Origin: Fibrobacterota bacterium
GTDB taxonomy: Bacteria > Fibrobacterota > Chitinivibrionia > Chitinivibrionales > Chitinispirillaceae
DNA length: 64,000 nucleotides
Direction: 5' to 3'
Assembly: GCA_003164335.1 (NCBI GenBank)
Contig: PLTF01000060.1
Location: 1-64,000, forward strand
The translations under genes and the position numbers were made by a program. The notes beneath the pieces were generated by a model that made no database searches, was not told where the DNA came from, and saw only the letters and a list, made by a program, of their open reading frames with translations. Within the stretch, counting starts at the first letter, position 1. Each line of letters begins with the position of its first letter. This document shows, in pieces, positions 1-8,646 of the stretch.

Positions 1-82
1 ACCGCCTAAGCGGTTCCCCCACCGGGTTGCTATTTGCATTAAGAGCTAATTGCAGGAAGCCTTTATAGTGTTTTGGCCTTTC

Positions 83-811
83 CTATTTCGACGCTTCCAA
101 AATTTTATTCCAGGGCATGGCATTTTCGAGGAAATGCCCCCTGAGGATCTCAACCTTCATCCCTTCATTGCTGAAAACTTCGGCGTAATCCTTTAAATTC
201 TTGGCATCGCAGATAATGGCTTTCCCGCCGGACTTTAAAACTCTCGCGATCTCCCGGCAGGCCTGATCCCTCCCATTTTTAGAACTGATGTTGTGGATGC
301 AGAGGTTTGAGAGGACGACGTCAAAAGACCCATCGGGAAACGGCATCTTTTGTACATCCACATTTTTCACCTCCACCGTATCCAGGACCCCTTCCAATCG
401 GGCATTCTCCAGGGTATTCTGGAGGCTGTTTGCATGCATGTCCCCCGGTCGCCAGATGTCGATCCCGATGCTCTTGCCGCTTGTAAGCCGTTTCGCCGCT
501 CCGATCATGAGGAGACCCCGTCCGGTTCCTATGTCCAGAACCGTCTCATTGCCCTTCCAGTCCACCATGGAAAGAAGGCGATCCCGGAGACGGAGCTTGC
601 CGAGCTTCACATAATATATAAATTTTGCAATAACACCAATGAAGACTATGGTAAAAACGAGGAGAATAACGCCCAGGATTTTTAAAAGGGGGTTGGATAA
701 GGACAGAAGAAAGACGGTCAGCACACAAGCACCGATACCAATCAGCAGATAGGTGAAGGGTGTACCGTCAAAGCCGTAGTCGGGTTTCCCTTTTTGGTGA
801 TTAACGCTCAT
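83..811 (-). CDS. membrane-tethered class I SAM methyltransferase
   Basis: A 242-residue protein. Two hydrophobic segments (about residues 19-40 and 43-68) are followed by a Rossmann-type methyltransferase domain. Motif I reads VLDIGTGRG at residues 91-99, the acidic strand-2 motif is GIDIW, and a motif IV-like FDVVLSNLCIHN lies near residue 163. The fold indicates SAM-dependent methyl transfer by a cytoplasmic domain anchored to the inner membrane. The substrate cannot be read from the sequence. The start is supported by an AGGAGG box just upstream on the minus strand. It is the last gene downstream of the efflux genes, 68 bases after the MFS stop, so it may be co-transcribed with the pump, but a role in resistance is only a guess. 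Confidence 0.8.
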   Translation of the reverse strand: MSVNHQKGKPDYGFDGTPFTYLLIGIGACVLTVFLLSLSNPLLKILGVILLVFTIVFIGVIAKFIYYVKLGKLRLRDRLLSMVDWKGNETVLDIGTGRGLLMIGAAKRLTSGKSIGIDIWRPGDMHANSLQNTLENARLEGVLDTVEVKNVDVQKMPFPDGSFDVVLSNLCIHNISSKNGRDQACREIARVLKSGGKAIICDAKNLKDYAEVFSNEGMKVEILRGHFLENAMPWNKILEASK

Positions 812-879
812 GGTTCGGCCTCCTGGTGGATATGATTTTTAAATAATGCCTCGGCTAAAACCTCGCCCGCGCACACCCT

Positions 880-2412
880 CTATGCCTGCTTTTTTTTCCC
901 TGTCTGAAAGAAGAACATCAGGCCGATACAGCAAAGCATCATGATCCCCGAGCCGAGGTAAATTTTATTATACGTTAAAAGCTGCGCCTGGTTCATGACC
1001 GCGCCCTCGATCGATCGGAGTGCCATGGTCGCCGCCGGTCCCGGCGAAAACCCTTTCGCCGCAAACCCGCCGGCAAGCGCCTGAAACCTGGCCTGAAAAA
1101 CAGGATTATAGGGATTGACGTGGGGAATGAGCCCGTTCCGGAAGGCGCCGACCTGCACCTGCAGGATGGTGGTCAGGATAGCAATGCCGAACGACCCGCC
1201 GAGCTGCCGCATCAGGTTGTTCATGCCGGTCCCCTGGCCTACCTCTTTGCCCGAGAGGTCCTGCAGTGCAAGCTGGGTAAAGGGTACTATGAGAAACCCG
1301 CGCGCAATTCCCATGATCACCATGGGCCAGAAGAAGTAACCAGCCCCGGTTTCAATAGTTGCCCCGGACATCATCGCCAGACAAACGAAGAAGAGGAAAT
1401 AGCCTATTCCCCCGAGCACCTGCGAGGGCACCCCCCGCTGCGAAAGTTTCGCAACTATCGGCATGCCCACCATGCTGACCAGCGAACTCGGGATGAGCAG
1501 CATCCCGGTTTCCTGCGCGGTAAGGTGGAGGATGGTCTGGCAGAAAAGCGGAAGGGCGAACATGGAGCAGTACATGACGAGCCCGAGCACAAACATCATG
1601 ATATTCCCGACCAGGTAGTTCCGGTGGCGGAAGATCGAGAGATTTACCACCGGGTAGCGTGTTTTCAGCTCCCGCCATATGAACAGGATCCCCGAAATGG
1701 CCGAAACCCCGGTAAAAAAGGTGATGGTTGCGGAGGAGAACCAGTCCTTGGACTGCCCCTTTTCGAGCACCATCTGGAGCGACCCCACAAACGCGGCGAG
1801 GAGACCGATTCCCCACCAGTCTATTGGATCCTCCTGGCCGAAGCGCGGCGTCTCCCTTATGAAGGTTGCGACGAGGAAGGCCGCGACGAGACCAATCGGG
1901 AGGTTGATGTAAAAAATCCACTGCCAGGAGAAGTGATCGATGATATAGCCGCCGAGCGTGGGGCCGAGGGCCGGGCCCACGACGACACCGATCCCGAAAA
2001 TCGCCATCCCCATCGCGAATTGCTCTTTGGGCCAGGTTTCCATCAGGATTGCCTGGCCGGTCGAAAGCAGGCCGCCGCCGGCGAGCCCCTGCAGGATACG
2101 GAAAACGATGAGCTGGCCGAGGGTCGTTGCATTGCCGCACAAAAGCGACATCACCGTGAAAAGCAGGATGGAGATTAGGAAGTATTTCTTCCTGCCTATC
2201 CGGTCGCCCAGCCACCCCGAGATGGGCAGGATGATCACATTGGCAATGGAGTACCCGGTAACGATCCATGCGGCGTCTTCGAGGGTCGCGTTCAGGGCGC
2301 CGATGATGTTCGACATCGCGACATTGACCACCGTGGTATCGATGAGTTCGAGCAGCGCGCCCGTCACGATCGTCAGGGTGACGATCCATTTTCTTGCACC
2401 TGTTTCCGGCAT
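880..2412 (-). CDS. DHA2-family MFS multidrug efflux permease (EmrB/QacA-like)
   Basis: A 510-residue, highly hydrophobic protein of the length expected for 14-helix DHA2 drug:H+ antiporters. The first helix carries the family-typical IDTTVVNVAM stretch. Motif A between helices 2 and 3 reads GWLGDRIGRKK, and the helix-5 antiporter motif is seen as GVVVGPALGPTLGG. It is predicted to be the inner-membrane pump of a tripartite system with the HlyD-like adaptor and TolC-like channel encoded just upstream on the same strand. A GAGGAT ribosome site precedes the ATG. The 127-base gap to the adaptor gene holds a dispersed palindromic repeat. Confidence 0.92.
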   Translation of the reverse strand: MPETGARKWIVTLTIVTGALLELIDTTVVNVAMSNIIGALNATLEDAAWIVTGYSIANVIILPISGWLGDRIGRKKYFLISILLFTVMSLLCGNATTLGQLIVFRILQGLAGGGLLSTGQAILMETWPKEQFAMGMAIFGIGVVVGPALGPTLGGYIIDHFSWQWIFYINLPIGLVAAFLVATFIRETPRFGQEDPIDWWGIGLLAAFVGSLQMVLEKGQSKDWFSSATITFFTGVSAISGILFIWRELKTRYPVVNLSIFRHRNYLVGNIMMFVLGLVMYCSMFALPLFCQTILHLTAQETGMLLIPSSLVSMVGMPIVAKLSQRGVPSQVLGGIGYFLFFVCLAMMSGATIETGAGYFFWPMVIMGIARGFLIVPFTQLALQDLSGKEVGQGTGMNNLMRQLGGSFGIAILTTILQVQVGAFRNGLIPHVNPYNPVFQARFQALAGGFAAKGFSPGPAATMALRSIEGAVMNQAQLLTYNKIYLGSGIMMLCCIGLMFFFQTGKKKQA

Positions 2413-2429
2413 AGGGGTATCCTCGATAT

Positions 2430-2515
2430 CCGTTCATGGTTCGATAGGCTCACCACGAACGGATTTGTTTTCAAAATCTGCTATTTCCCGTTCATCCTGA
2501 GCTTGTCGAAGGACT
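2430..2515. repeat. dispersed two-hairpin palindromic repeat, copy 1
   Basis: Two adjacent imperfect hairpins lie in the gap between the HlyD and MFS genes. The first has the arms CCGTTCaTGGT and ACCACGAACGG, and the second carries CATCCTGAGCTTGTCGAAGGA. The same pair, in the same orientation, recurs at 29707-29794 and 53011-53099, and a degraded inverted copy lies near 23883-23952. REP-like extragenic palindromes of this kind often sit between co-oriented genes. Confidence 0.8.
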
Positions 2516-2539
2516 ATAGATTGACCATTAAGACTCCGC

Positions 2540-3586
2540 TTATTTTATGCGGACGGAAGCCGTGACGCTCATACCCGGACGGATCAGATTTTGCAGGTCG
2601 GCGAGCGCTGCAATGGAAATTCGGACCGGCATGCGTTGCACAACCTTGACAAAATTCCCGGTTGCATTATCCGGCTGCAGGAGCGAGAATTTTGCCCCGG
2701 TTGCGCCGGAGACCGAGCCGACGAGCCCTTTCAGCGGTGTTGCGGGAAAGGCATCGACGGTAATGGTAACTTCCTGGCCCGGTCGGATCCGGTGCATCTG
2801 TGTCTCCTTGAAGTTGGCGGTCACGTAAAGATTCCTGTTATCAACGATGCAGAAGAGCGGCGAGCCGGCCGCGACATTCTGCCCGACCTGCACCGCCCGG
2901 TTCGAAATAATTCCCGAGGCCGGCGCCAATACGACAGTGTAGGAAAGCTGCTGCTTAGCATATGCAACGTCGGCCTCGGCCTGATGGATTTTCGCCAGGG
3001 CACCGCCAACCTGTTTTTCCGCCACCGAAACGAGTTTCTCGGTCGCACCCCGCTGACCCTGCAGACCGGCCAGCTGCGCTTCGGCCTCATCCTTTTCCGC
3101 CTTTGCCGCATCAAATTTATCCTGTGATAGTGCACCGTTTTTCAAGAGTGTCTCAAAGCGTTTGAGGTCTTCTTCGGCCTTCCAGAGCCTGGCCTGTGCC
3201 GCTTCGATATTACTCTCGGCAGGGGGAATATTGGCCCGTGACGAGGCGACGTTTTCATGCGAGAGGAGCGCATTCGCCACGGCGACCTCCTGCGCGGACT
3301 CCGCCTGTTCCAGCCGAATCCGGTAGTCATCGTCCTCAAGGGTCAGCAGGGTATCGCCGGCGTTTACCTGCTGGTTGTCGATAAAACGTACGGTTTTGAC
3401 GAAGCCGCCTACCCTGGCGGAGACCGGGCTGATATCGCCGTCAATCTGGGCATCGTCGGTTTCGGCATAGCGCAGGGAGTGGAAATAGGCGCTGCCGCCG
3501 ATGACCGCCCCGACAAGGAGAACGGTGCCGAGCACTATCGGCATGACCGTATTCGTCCTGCTTTTCTTACCTGCTAATGGTTCCAT
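2540..3586 (-). CDS. HlyD/EmrA-family membrane fusion (adaptor) protein
   Basis: A 348-residue periplasmic adaptor. A single N-terminal membrane anchor lies at about residues 15-34. A lipoyl/barrel-sandwich half-motif follows (DGDISPVSARVGGFV), then a long Ala/Glu/Lys-rich coiled-coil hairpin at about residues 90-195. The second lipoyl half is VLAPASGIISNRAVQVGQNV, followed by beta-barrel segments. This is the classic architecture of the protein bridging an MFS pump to a TolC channel. An AAAGGAA box precedes the ATG. It lies between the TolC and MFS genes on the minus strand, so all three parts of the pump are encoded together. Confidence 0.93.
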   Translation of the reverse strand: MEPLAGKKSRTNTVMPIVLGTVLLVGAVIGGSAYFHSLRYAETDDAQIDGDISPVSARVGGFVKTVRFIDNQQVNAGDTLLTLEDDDYRIRLEQAESAQEVAVANALLSHENVASSRANIPPAESNIEAAQARLWKAEEDLKRFETLLKNGALSQDKFDAAKAEKDEAEAQLAGLQGQRGATEKLVSVAEKQVGGALAKIHQAEADVAYAKQQLSYTVVLAPASGIISNRAVQVGQNVAAGSPLFCIVDNRNLYVTANFKETQMHRIRPGQEVTITVDAFPATPLKGLVGSVSGATGAKFSLLQPDNATGNFVKVVQRMPVRISIAALADLQNLIRPGMSVTASVRIK

Positions 3587-3608
3587 GATGGATTCCTTTC
3601 GATGATTT

Positions 3609-3640
3609 TGAAGCTCCCCGGAGCAAGCTCCGGGGATTGC
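3609..3640. repeat. short REP-like hairpin, family 2
   Basis: A perfect 9-bp stem with a 2-base loop (CCCCGGAGC, AA, GCTCCGGGG at 3616-3635), preceded by TTGAAGCT, in the TolC-HlyD gap. A close relative in the opposite orientation sits at 62888-62908 before glmS, with a 9-bp stem and the same AAGCTCCCCG flank. It has no U-tract, so it is more likely a dispersed palindrome than a simple terminator. Confidence 0.7.
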
Positions 3641-3695
3641 GCTCGCTATGCCTATTCAGGGACCTTGATCGGCTTAGGGGAAATCAATATCGCTC

Positions 3696-5156
3696 CTATT
3701 CAAGCTGTAAGCTGCTCAGGAGCGTTCCCTTAGCTTTGTTCAGTGACAGTTCCGCAAGAAGCTTGTCCGCCAAGGCGGTCATGTATTGCCGCTGCGACTC
3801 GATAAGCGAATTCTCTGCCGTCAGCAGGTCGGAAATCGTCGCCGTCCCGCCCTGATACTCGACCTCGGTCTCACGGTATACCTCCTGTGCCAGGTCATGG
3901 TTTGCATCCTGGCCTTTCAGTCGGGCGATGCTGTAAATCAGGCTGTTCTGCGCATCATGGATCTCCTTGCCGATCTGCGTCTCCAGAAGCATCCGCCGGT
4001 TTTGCAGTTCTGTCAAGGCAATACGGCTCTGGGCAATCCGGGCTCTTTTCCCGAACCCATCAAACAAGGGAAAATCGAGCGTGATTGCAACAGCTGAAGA
4101 GTTATACCATGGCTCACTTGTCGGATCAAACTTCAGGCTGTAAAAGTCCTCGCTGATAGTGCCTTTTGCCGCGAGCACCGGCAGATACTCCGCCTTCTGC
4201 CGCCGGATGGCAAGGTCTTGCAGATCTTCCTGCTTCCGCAGGATCAGCCAATCGGGCCTGCTCGACAGGTCCGAAGTCCCGGTATCGGAAATTGGTTCCG
4301 TTGCAGCCCCGATGCTGTCGCACACCGTGAGCTGCTTACCGGAAGGGAGTCCAATAAGCAGTTGGAGATCGCTTATCTGCTGCTGATAGAGCTTCTCGAA
4401 GTTTTCCAGCTCCGTTTCGATGTTCGTTTGATCCACTTTGATTTGATCCGGTTCGCTTTTTTTCGCCACGCCTGCCTGGAAGCGCACCTGGGCAACGCTA
4501 TAGAGTTCTTCGTAACTGGCAAGCTGTTTTCTGAGAAAGGCAATCTGCCGGGAGCTCAGCAGCAGGTTATAATAAATCGAAGCGACCTGCAGGGCAACGG
4601 ACTCCCTGATTTTTGCAAGATCAAGTTTCGATAGCTCAATTGAGGACTTTGCCGATTTTAAGTCGATTAAATAGGCGGGATCGAATAGTTTCTGGGTTGC
4701 CAGGAGGCTTCCGTCGGAATTATACGGAATGTTCATATTAACGGCAAGAATCTTTCCGGACGAAGCTAATGAACTCATTGCGCTGGACGAACCTAAAAGT
4801 GAGGAAAAAACGGAGAAGTAACCGGGGGGAATCATCGACCACGGACCGGTTATGGAGCCGGTAGCGGATCCTTTGGCTGAAATCTGCGGAAACAGGGAAC
4901 TGCTGAGCTCGTTTCTTTTCTGCTGCAAGCTCTCGATATCCAACCTGCCGTTGGCAATATCAGTATTGGCCTGGAAGGCGAGTTTTTCGGCTGCCTGAAG
5001 GGAGGAGATGACGACGCTGTCCTGAGAGCTTCCGGAAGCTCTCAGACTTACGATTTCACTATGATTCGATCCGGTATTTTCAGCCGAAAAACTTCCTGAA
5101 AAGCTGAGAAGGGTCCAGACCAGGGTAATTAGCAGATTCAAAGTTCGTTTTTTCAT
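3696..5156 (-). CDS. TolC-family outer membrane efflux protein
   Basis: A 486-residue protein with an N-terminal signal peptide (Leu-rich segment ending near residue 25) followed by two tandem outer-membrane-efflux repeats. The repeats are rich in long amphipathic helices, for example LAKIRESVALQVASIYYNLL and the C-terminal YQGGTATISDLLTAENSL, which is typical of TolC-like channels. It should form the trimeric outer-membrane exit duct for the HlyD/MFS pump encoded downstream. The start has a GGAG ribosome site. The upstream gap of 142 bases holds two TetR-type palindromes, so this gene probably begins a separately repressed transcript. Confidence 0.92.
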   Translation of the reverse strand: MKKRTLNLLITLVWTLLSFSGSFSAENTGSNHSEIVSLRASGSSQDSVVISSLQAAEKLAFQANTDIANGRLDIESLQQKRNELSSSLFPQISAKGSATGSITGPWSMIPPGYFSVFSSLLGSSSAMSSLASSGKILAVNMNIPYNSDGSLLATQKLFDPAYLIDLKSAKSSIELSKLDLAKIRESVALQVASIYYNLLLSSRQIAFLRKQLASYEELYSVAQVRFQAGVAKKSEPDQIKVDQTNIETELENFEKLYQQQISDLQLLIGLPSGKQLTVCDSIGAATEPISDTGTSDLSSRPDWLILRKQEDLQDLAIRRQKAEYLPVLAAKGTISEDFYSLKFDPTSEPWYNSSAVAITLDFPLFDGFGKRARIAQSRIALTELQNRRMLLETQIGKEIHDAQNSLIYSIARLKGQDANHDLAQEVYRETEVEYQGGTATISDLLTAENSLIESQRQYMTALADKLLAELSLNKAKGTLLSSLQLE

Positions 5157-5182
5157 TGTATCTCCATGATGTTTCTCGCCTG

Positions 5183-5202
5183 ATACCGACCGTCCGGTTT
5201 AT
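5183..5202. promoter_or_regulatory. TetR-type operator, imperfect palindrome
   Basis: ATACCGACCGTCCGGTTTAT lies 27 bases upstream of the tolC-like start. It shares the ACCGA..N2..CGGTTT layout with a perfect palindrome 15 bases away and with a third site at the tetR start. The match in sequence and placement points to binding by the TetR-family protein encoded next door. Confidence 0.7.
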
Positions 5203-5217
5203 TTCACCTAACTAAAA

Positions 5218-5235
5218 AAACCGAACATTCGGTTT
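5218..5235. promoter_or_regulatory. TetR-type operator, perfect palindrome
   Basis: AAACCGAACATTCGGTTT has two perfect 8-base arms around a 2-base centre, in the gap between tetR and the tolC-like gene. It is the best copy of a motif that occurs three times around these two genes and is the likely primary operator controlling the pump operon. Confidence 0.75.
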
Positions 5236-5298
5236 ATTTGAGGAATCAATGCCCCTCGCACCAATCCATTCTACCATTAAGACGCAGCTTGAGCAAAT

Positions 5299-5925
5299 TT
5301 ATTGCATCGGCGGCTCAGGGGCTTTCAGGGCTAGCTGAGTATAAAAATTCCCCCAAAGTCCCGACAACTCATCCCATAGATCTTTGAACCGATGTTCCAT
5401 GATGAGCCGAACAGCAACGCCATCGCTCGTGAAAAGAAAGACCTTCGCAATCTGTTCGTCACTCATTTTCGAGCGGATCTCGCCGCTCATCCTCGCCCTG
5501 GCTACCCTTTCTTTCCAGATATCCAGCTCCTTCCGGTCATGGGCAATCATCTTTTCGCGGAGCTCCGGAAAACGGCTAAGAGCATCGAACATCATGGTGA
5601 AATAATTGAATGTTTTATTATCGCCGATTTCGGTTTTTCCGCCGAGAAAGGCAGTCAGAACCCGACCCATCCGATCGAGCGCTTCCAGGTAAAACTGCCT
5701 GAGCGTCACTGCCTTAATGTTGGTGAAGGCATTTTCCGCCATCAGTGAGAAATAATAGCTGTTTACCTCGAAAAAGAGCTGTTCTTTGCTCGTGAAATAG
5801 TAGTAAAAGGCCCCCTTCGACAGCCCGGTCTTCTCGACGATCTCCTTCATCGTCACCTCCTTGAAACTCTTTTGCAGGAAGAGATTGAAGGCAACTTTCA
5901 GGATATGTTCTTTAGATTCTTTCAT
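5299..5925 (-). CDS. TetR/AcrR-family transcriptional repressor of the efflux operon
   Basis: A 208-residue protein when started at the ATG at 5925. An in-frame TTG at 5958 would add 11 residues but would place coding sequence across an operator-like palindrome. The N-terminus is a standard TetR helix-turn-helix (ILKVAFNLFLQKSFKEVTMK, then IVEKTGLSKGAFYYYFTSKE, about residues 8-50). It is followed by a helical ligand-binding domain. It lies upstream of the tolC-hlyD-MFS genes on the same strand. Palindromes at its own start and in front of tolC suggest autoregulation and pump repression, relieved by a ligand that cannot be predicted. Confidence 0.9.
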   Translation of the reverse strand: MKESKEHILKVAFNLFLQKSFKEVTMKEIVEKTGLSKGAFYYYFTSKEQLFFEVNSYYFSLMAENAFTNIKAVTLRQFYLEALDRMGRVLTAFLGGKTEIGDNKTFNYFTMMFDALSRFPELREKMIAHDRKELDIWKERVARARMSGEIRSKMSDEQIAKVFLFTSDGVAVRLIMEHRFKDLWDELSGLWGNFYTQLALKAPEPPMQ

Positions 5926-5945
5926 ATACCGACCGTTTGGTTTGT
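5926..5945. promoter_or_regulatory. TetR-type operator at the tetR start
   Basis: ATACCGACCGTTTGGTTTGT directly abuts the proposed tetR start codon. It matches the two operator-like sites at 5183-5202 and 5218-5235. Its position would allow autorepression and argues against the longer TTG-started reading of tetR. Confidence 0.65.
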
Positions 5946-6164
5946 GTTCTATAACCAATATACTTCACCGGGAAATACCGGGTCAACTGGTGCATACGCG
6001 CTGTCCGAATGAGGTCCGCAGCCGGGTCCTCAAGCTCAAATACCCGGCGCGCGTCGCCGTTCCGCGACCGGTCGGGAAAAAGTACATTTGCTTCTGAAAA
6101 AGATTTAACCTATTATAGAGAGAGGGAGTATCGAATCTACCATCCAAAAACAAGGAGCGTTATC

Positions 6165-6347
6165 ATGAGTCCCAAAGCCGAAGGACACCATGGAGGTGCC
6201 GATAAGATGTGCGCGCTGACCTGCTGCGCCTGTGATCTCGATGTCAAGGATATCATACCGCTTGTGAACAAGCCCGAATTTATCTGCAAAAGCTGCGGTC
6301 GTGTCGCAAACAAAAAAGAGAATCTCTGCCAGCCCAAGGCAATCTAA
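6165..6347 (+). CDS. small cysteine-rich zinc-ribbon-like protein
   Basis: A 60-residue protein. The ATG at 6165 is chosen because it has an AAGGAG ribosome site 8 bases upstream; the open frame continues further upstream without conserved-looking sequence. It contains two cysteine knuckles, CALTCCACD near residue 16 and FICKSCGRVAN near residue 39, plus a further Cys near the C-terminus. This is consistent with binding one structural zinc ion. I do not recognise a named family, so no function is assigned. It is convergent with the ribosomal protein THX gene, with a hairpin between them. Confidence 0.7.
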   Translation: MSPKAEGHHGGADKMCALTCCACDLDVKDIIPLVNKPEFICKSCGRVANKKENLCQPKAI

Positions 6348-6360
6348 CCTTACCCTCGAA

Positions 6361-6385
6361 GGCCTCCGGTGCAATACCGGGGGCC
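6361..6385. terminator. hairpin between two small convergent genes
   Basis: A 10-bp inverted repeat (GGCCTCCGGT, loop GCAAT, ACCGGGGGCC) with one mismatch lies 14 bases after the stop of the zinc-ribbon gene and 30 bases beyond the THX stop on the other strand. It lacks a clear U-run, so termination in either direction is plausible but not certain. Confidence 0.5.
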
Positions 6386-6414
6386 ATCGAACGAGATTCC
6401 CACCGACAAGCCGA

Positions 6415-6525
6415 TCAGGCCTCAGTTTTAGCAGCGGTAGCTTTATCCTTCTTACGAGGCCGCTTTTTTCCGAAAGAGCCCTTAAAAATCTTCCCCTTCA
6501 GCGAGCGCTTATCTCCTCTGCCCAT
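6415..6525 (-). CDS. rpsThx: 30S ribosomal protein THX (bTHX)
   Basis: A 36-codon gene. It begins MGRGDKRSLKGKIFKGSFGK and ends in a Lys/Arg-rich tail (RPRKKDKATAAKTEA). The MGRGD(K/R)xxKGKI(F/W).GS(Y/F)GK pattern is diagnostic of the tiny basic THX protein that sits in the head of the small ribosomal subunit in Thermus and in scattered other phyla. An ideal AAGGAGG ribosome site (6531-6537) precedes the ATG, which supports real translation. No other ribosomal protein gene is adjacent. Confidence 0.88.
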   Translation of the reverse strand: MGRGDKRSLKGKIFKGSFGKKRPRKKDKATAAKTEA

Positions 6526-6852
6526 TATGTCCTCCTTGGATGGTATGAATTATTTGGCCGTTTTGTTAAAAAAAGAGTAATTGTGATAAAATAACTTTTG
6601 ACGACCTCGGTGAGTGGGCTCTTCTTTAGCCTGAACGAAAATAGCCTTCAAATTATGGTCCCGGCCTTTCAGACTTGTTAAGTTATTAAGTCGCAATGAA
6701 AGACCCCGATTATAGCGCCTTTGGGGAAAATGGTAACCAAAGCGGCCAAAGAGAGATTTATTTTTCTTCCGGTTGTTTATGCGAATCTTTAGGCGATTAA
6801 AGGCTGATGACTGAATCGACGACGATATTCTGCAGTAACCGGATGATTACTC
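6526..6852. other. 327-base intergenic region
   Basis: This gap separates the divergent THX gene and the first GT39-like gene. It holds the THX ribosome site at 6531-6537 and AT-rich DNA around 6560-6600. I see no open frame, convincing promoter or repeat in it. Confidence 0.5.
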
Positions 6853-8595
6853 ATGATTAATTCTATAAAAGAAAAGTATGTCTCCCTGGCGATTATCCTC
6901 GCCGGACTCCTGCCGCTTATATACGCGGCTTGCTCATATCTTCCCATCGACCTCGGCGGCGATGAGGTTCATTCGCTCAAGACCTATTCCATGCAGGGCA
7001 TCGCTGCTACCGTCACCAATTATTTCGAACCGAATAATCACGTTTTTTTCAACATAATCATCAGTTTCGCTTTAAAATTCCTGGGGGTTCATGATCTCGG
7101 CGGCGTTATCGATAACCTGGTCCTCCTTCGGTCGCTGCAACTGGTATTCGGAATACTCACCTTTGTTTATGTCTATCTGTTTGCCGGGCGGTTCATCGGC
7201 AGCCTTGCCGCAATTCTCAGCGTCGTGTTTCTGAGCACGACAATTCCCTTCCTGAATTTTGCAATGCAGCTGCGCGGGTATAGCTTAAGCATGCTGCTGG
7301 CTGCGGCGCTTCTATTCCACGTTTCATGCTTTGCGGCAAAACCCGGAAAGTTCCACGCAGCGATGACTGCCCTTTCCGCCTTCATGCTTTTTTATACCAT
7401 TCCCTCGAATGTGTATTTCATCATTTCTCTCATGGTAGTCATCGGACTGGAATATGCTGCGCGGCGGTTTATGAAAATTCCCGTTGCCGGCGAATTTTCC
7501 GGGAAACCGGCCCTGTTCGGGCTGCTGTTCATCTCCATTGGAAGTTTGACCGGCCTGCTTGCCTACCTTCCGCTCCTGAAGCAGATTCTTACCAACAGCT
7601 TTATAACCCAAACGGCGGGCTGCCGATTCTTTGTGCTTGACAGCCTGTTTCCAGGAGTAAGTTCGATGTTTCTTTCGGGCCGATTCCTGCTTGCCGCTCT
7701 TGCTGCGGCGGGCTTTGGAATCCTGGCCTTCAGATGGCTGAAAACAAAGGTGGAATCCGAAGGGGTGATCAGCTTCATTAGACTGGCGCTTCTTTATACG
7801 ATCCCCTTCATTGTTTCTTTTGCTCGTAACGATCTGCCGTTTGACCGCTCTTTTGTCATGCTGGCGCCGGTTTTCGTACTTCTCGCCGCATCCGGCATAA
7901 CCCTTTTTATCGCCTCTCTCCCTCCATTGCCGAACATTGGCCGGATTATCTCAATCGTTACGGTTCTCTATTGCCTGGTAACCTTTGGATGGATGATGGC
8001 CTCTATTCAGGAAGTGCTTAAAAACGACATCGCCGCCGGAATCCGGCATCATGACCTTCTCCGCATCGAATATCTTTCGCAATTATCGACGCCTTGTACG
8101 GATCTCAAGATACTCGCGGCAGCCTATCAAAAAGAACCTTGCCCGGTCATTATTGTCGGTAACGTCGATCGGCCGTCAGTTTATGCGTACCTTGATAAAC
8201 TAAACATTCGAAACTCTTATGCTATATTGAATTTTTGCAGGGATTCCGCTCATCCGCAAAATGTGAATTTCGGCCTTCGTGTCCCGGATTCCATCGGGAC
8301 CGATCACCATTCGATACTAGTGGCTTTGCCGACTGCATTCTTCAAAAATTTTGATCCATCCCTATCTCTTGATTCCCCACAGCTTTTTACCCCGCTTTTT
8401 ATTATCCTGCACGAATCAAATTATCTCTCCGGTAATGGCAATTGCTATGTCGTTACCGATTGCCCGTCGAGCCTTATTTCGATTCTGAATCGCCTCAGCG
8501 ATCAATTTCACCCGGTTATGTTAAATTCAGGAACTACCTATCACACGATATTCCGGATTTCCGTGCCGGATCACCTTGATTTGCGGTCCGATTAA
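6853..8595 (+). CDS. GT39/ArnT-like multi-pass membrane protein, paralogue A
   Basis: A 580-residue protein with about ten predicted hydrophobic helices in the first 390 residues and a soluble C-terminal third. Helix 1 is followed by a short loop with the acidic pair DLGGDE near residue 37, the position of the metal/phosphate-binding Asp-Glu seen in PMT/ArnT/GT39-type glycosyltransferases. Such enzymes move sugars from polyprenyl-phosphate donors onto acceptors outside the membrane. The neighbouring gene is a clear tandem paralogue. In this copy the usual DLWWDE loop is altered to DLGGDE, which may mean altered or lost activity. The sugar and acceptor are unknown. Confidence 0.7.
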   Translation: MINSIKEKYVSLAIILAGLLPLIYAACSYLPIDLGGDEVHSLKTYSMQGIAATVTNYFEPNNHVFFNIIISFALKFLGVHDLGGVIDNLVLLRSLQLVFGILTFVYVYLFAGRFIGSLAAILSVVFLSTTIPFLNFAMQLRGYSLSMLLAAALLFHVSCFAAKPGKFHAAMTALSAFMLFYTIPSNVYFIISLMVVIGLEYAARRFMKIPVAGEFSGKPALFGLLFISIGSLTGLLAYLPLLKQILTNSFITQTAGCRFFVLDSLFPGVSSMFLSGRFLLAALAAAGFGILAFRWLKTKVESEGVISFIRLALLYTIPFIVSFARNDLPFDRSFVMLAPVFVLLAASGITLFIASLPPLPNIGRIISIVTVLYCLVTFGWMMASIQEVLKNDIAAGIRHHDLLRIEYLSQLSTPCTDLKILAAAYQKEPCPVIIVGNVDRPSVYAYLDKLNIRNSYAILNFCRDSAHPQNVNFGLRVPDSIGTDHHSILVALPTAFFKNFDPSLSLDSPQLFTPLFIILHESNYLSGNGNCYVVTDCPSSLISILNRLSDQFHPVMLNSGTTYHTIFRISVPDHLDLRSD

Positions 8596-8646
8596 GCGGC
8601 ATAATTTATTCTTTACAGAGACATCCCCCCTTTCAGAAAACCACTG

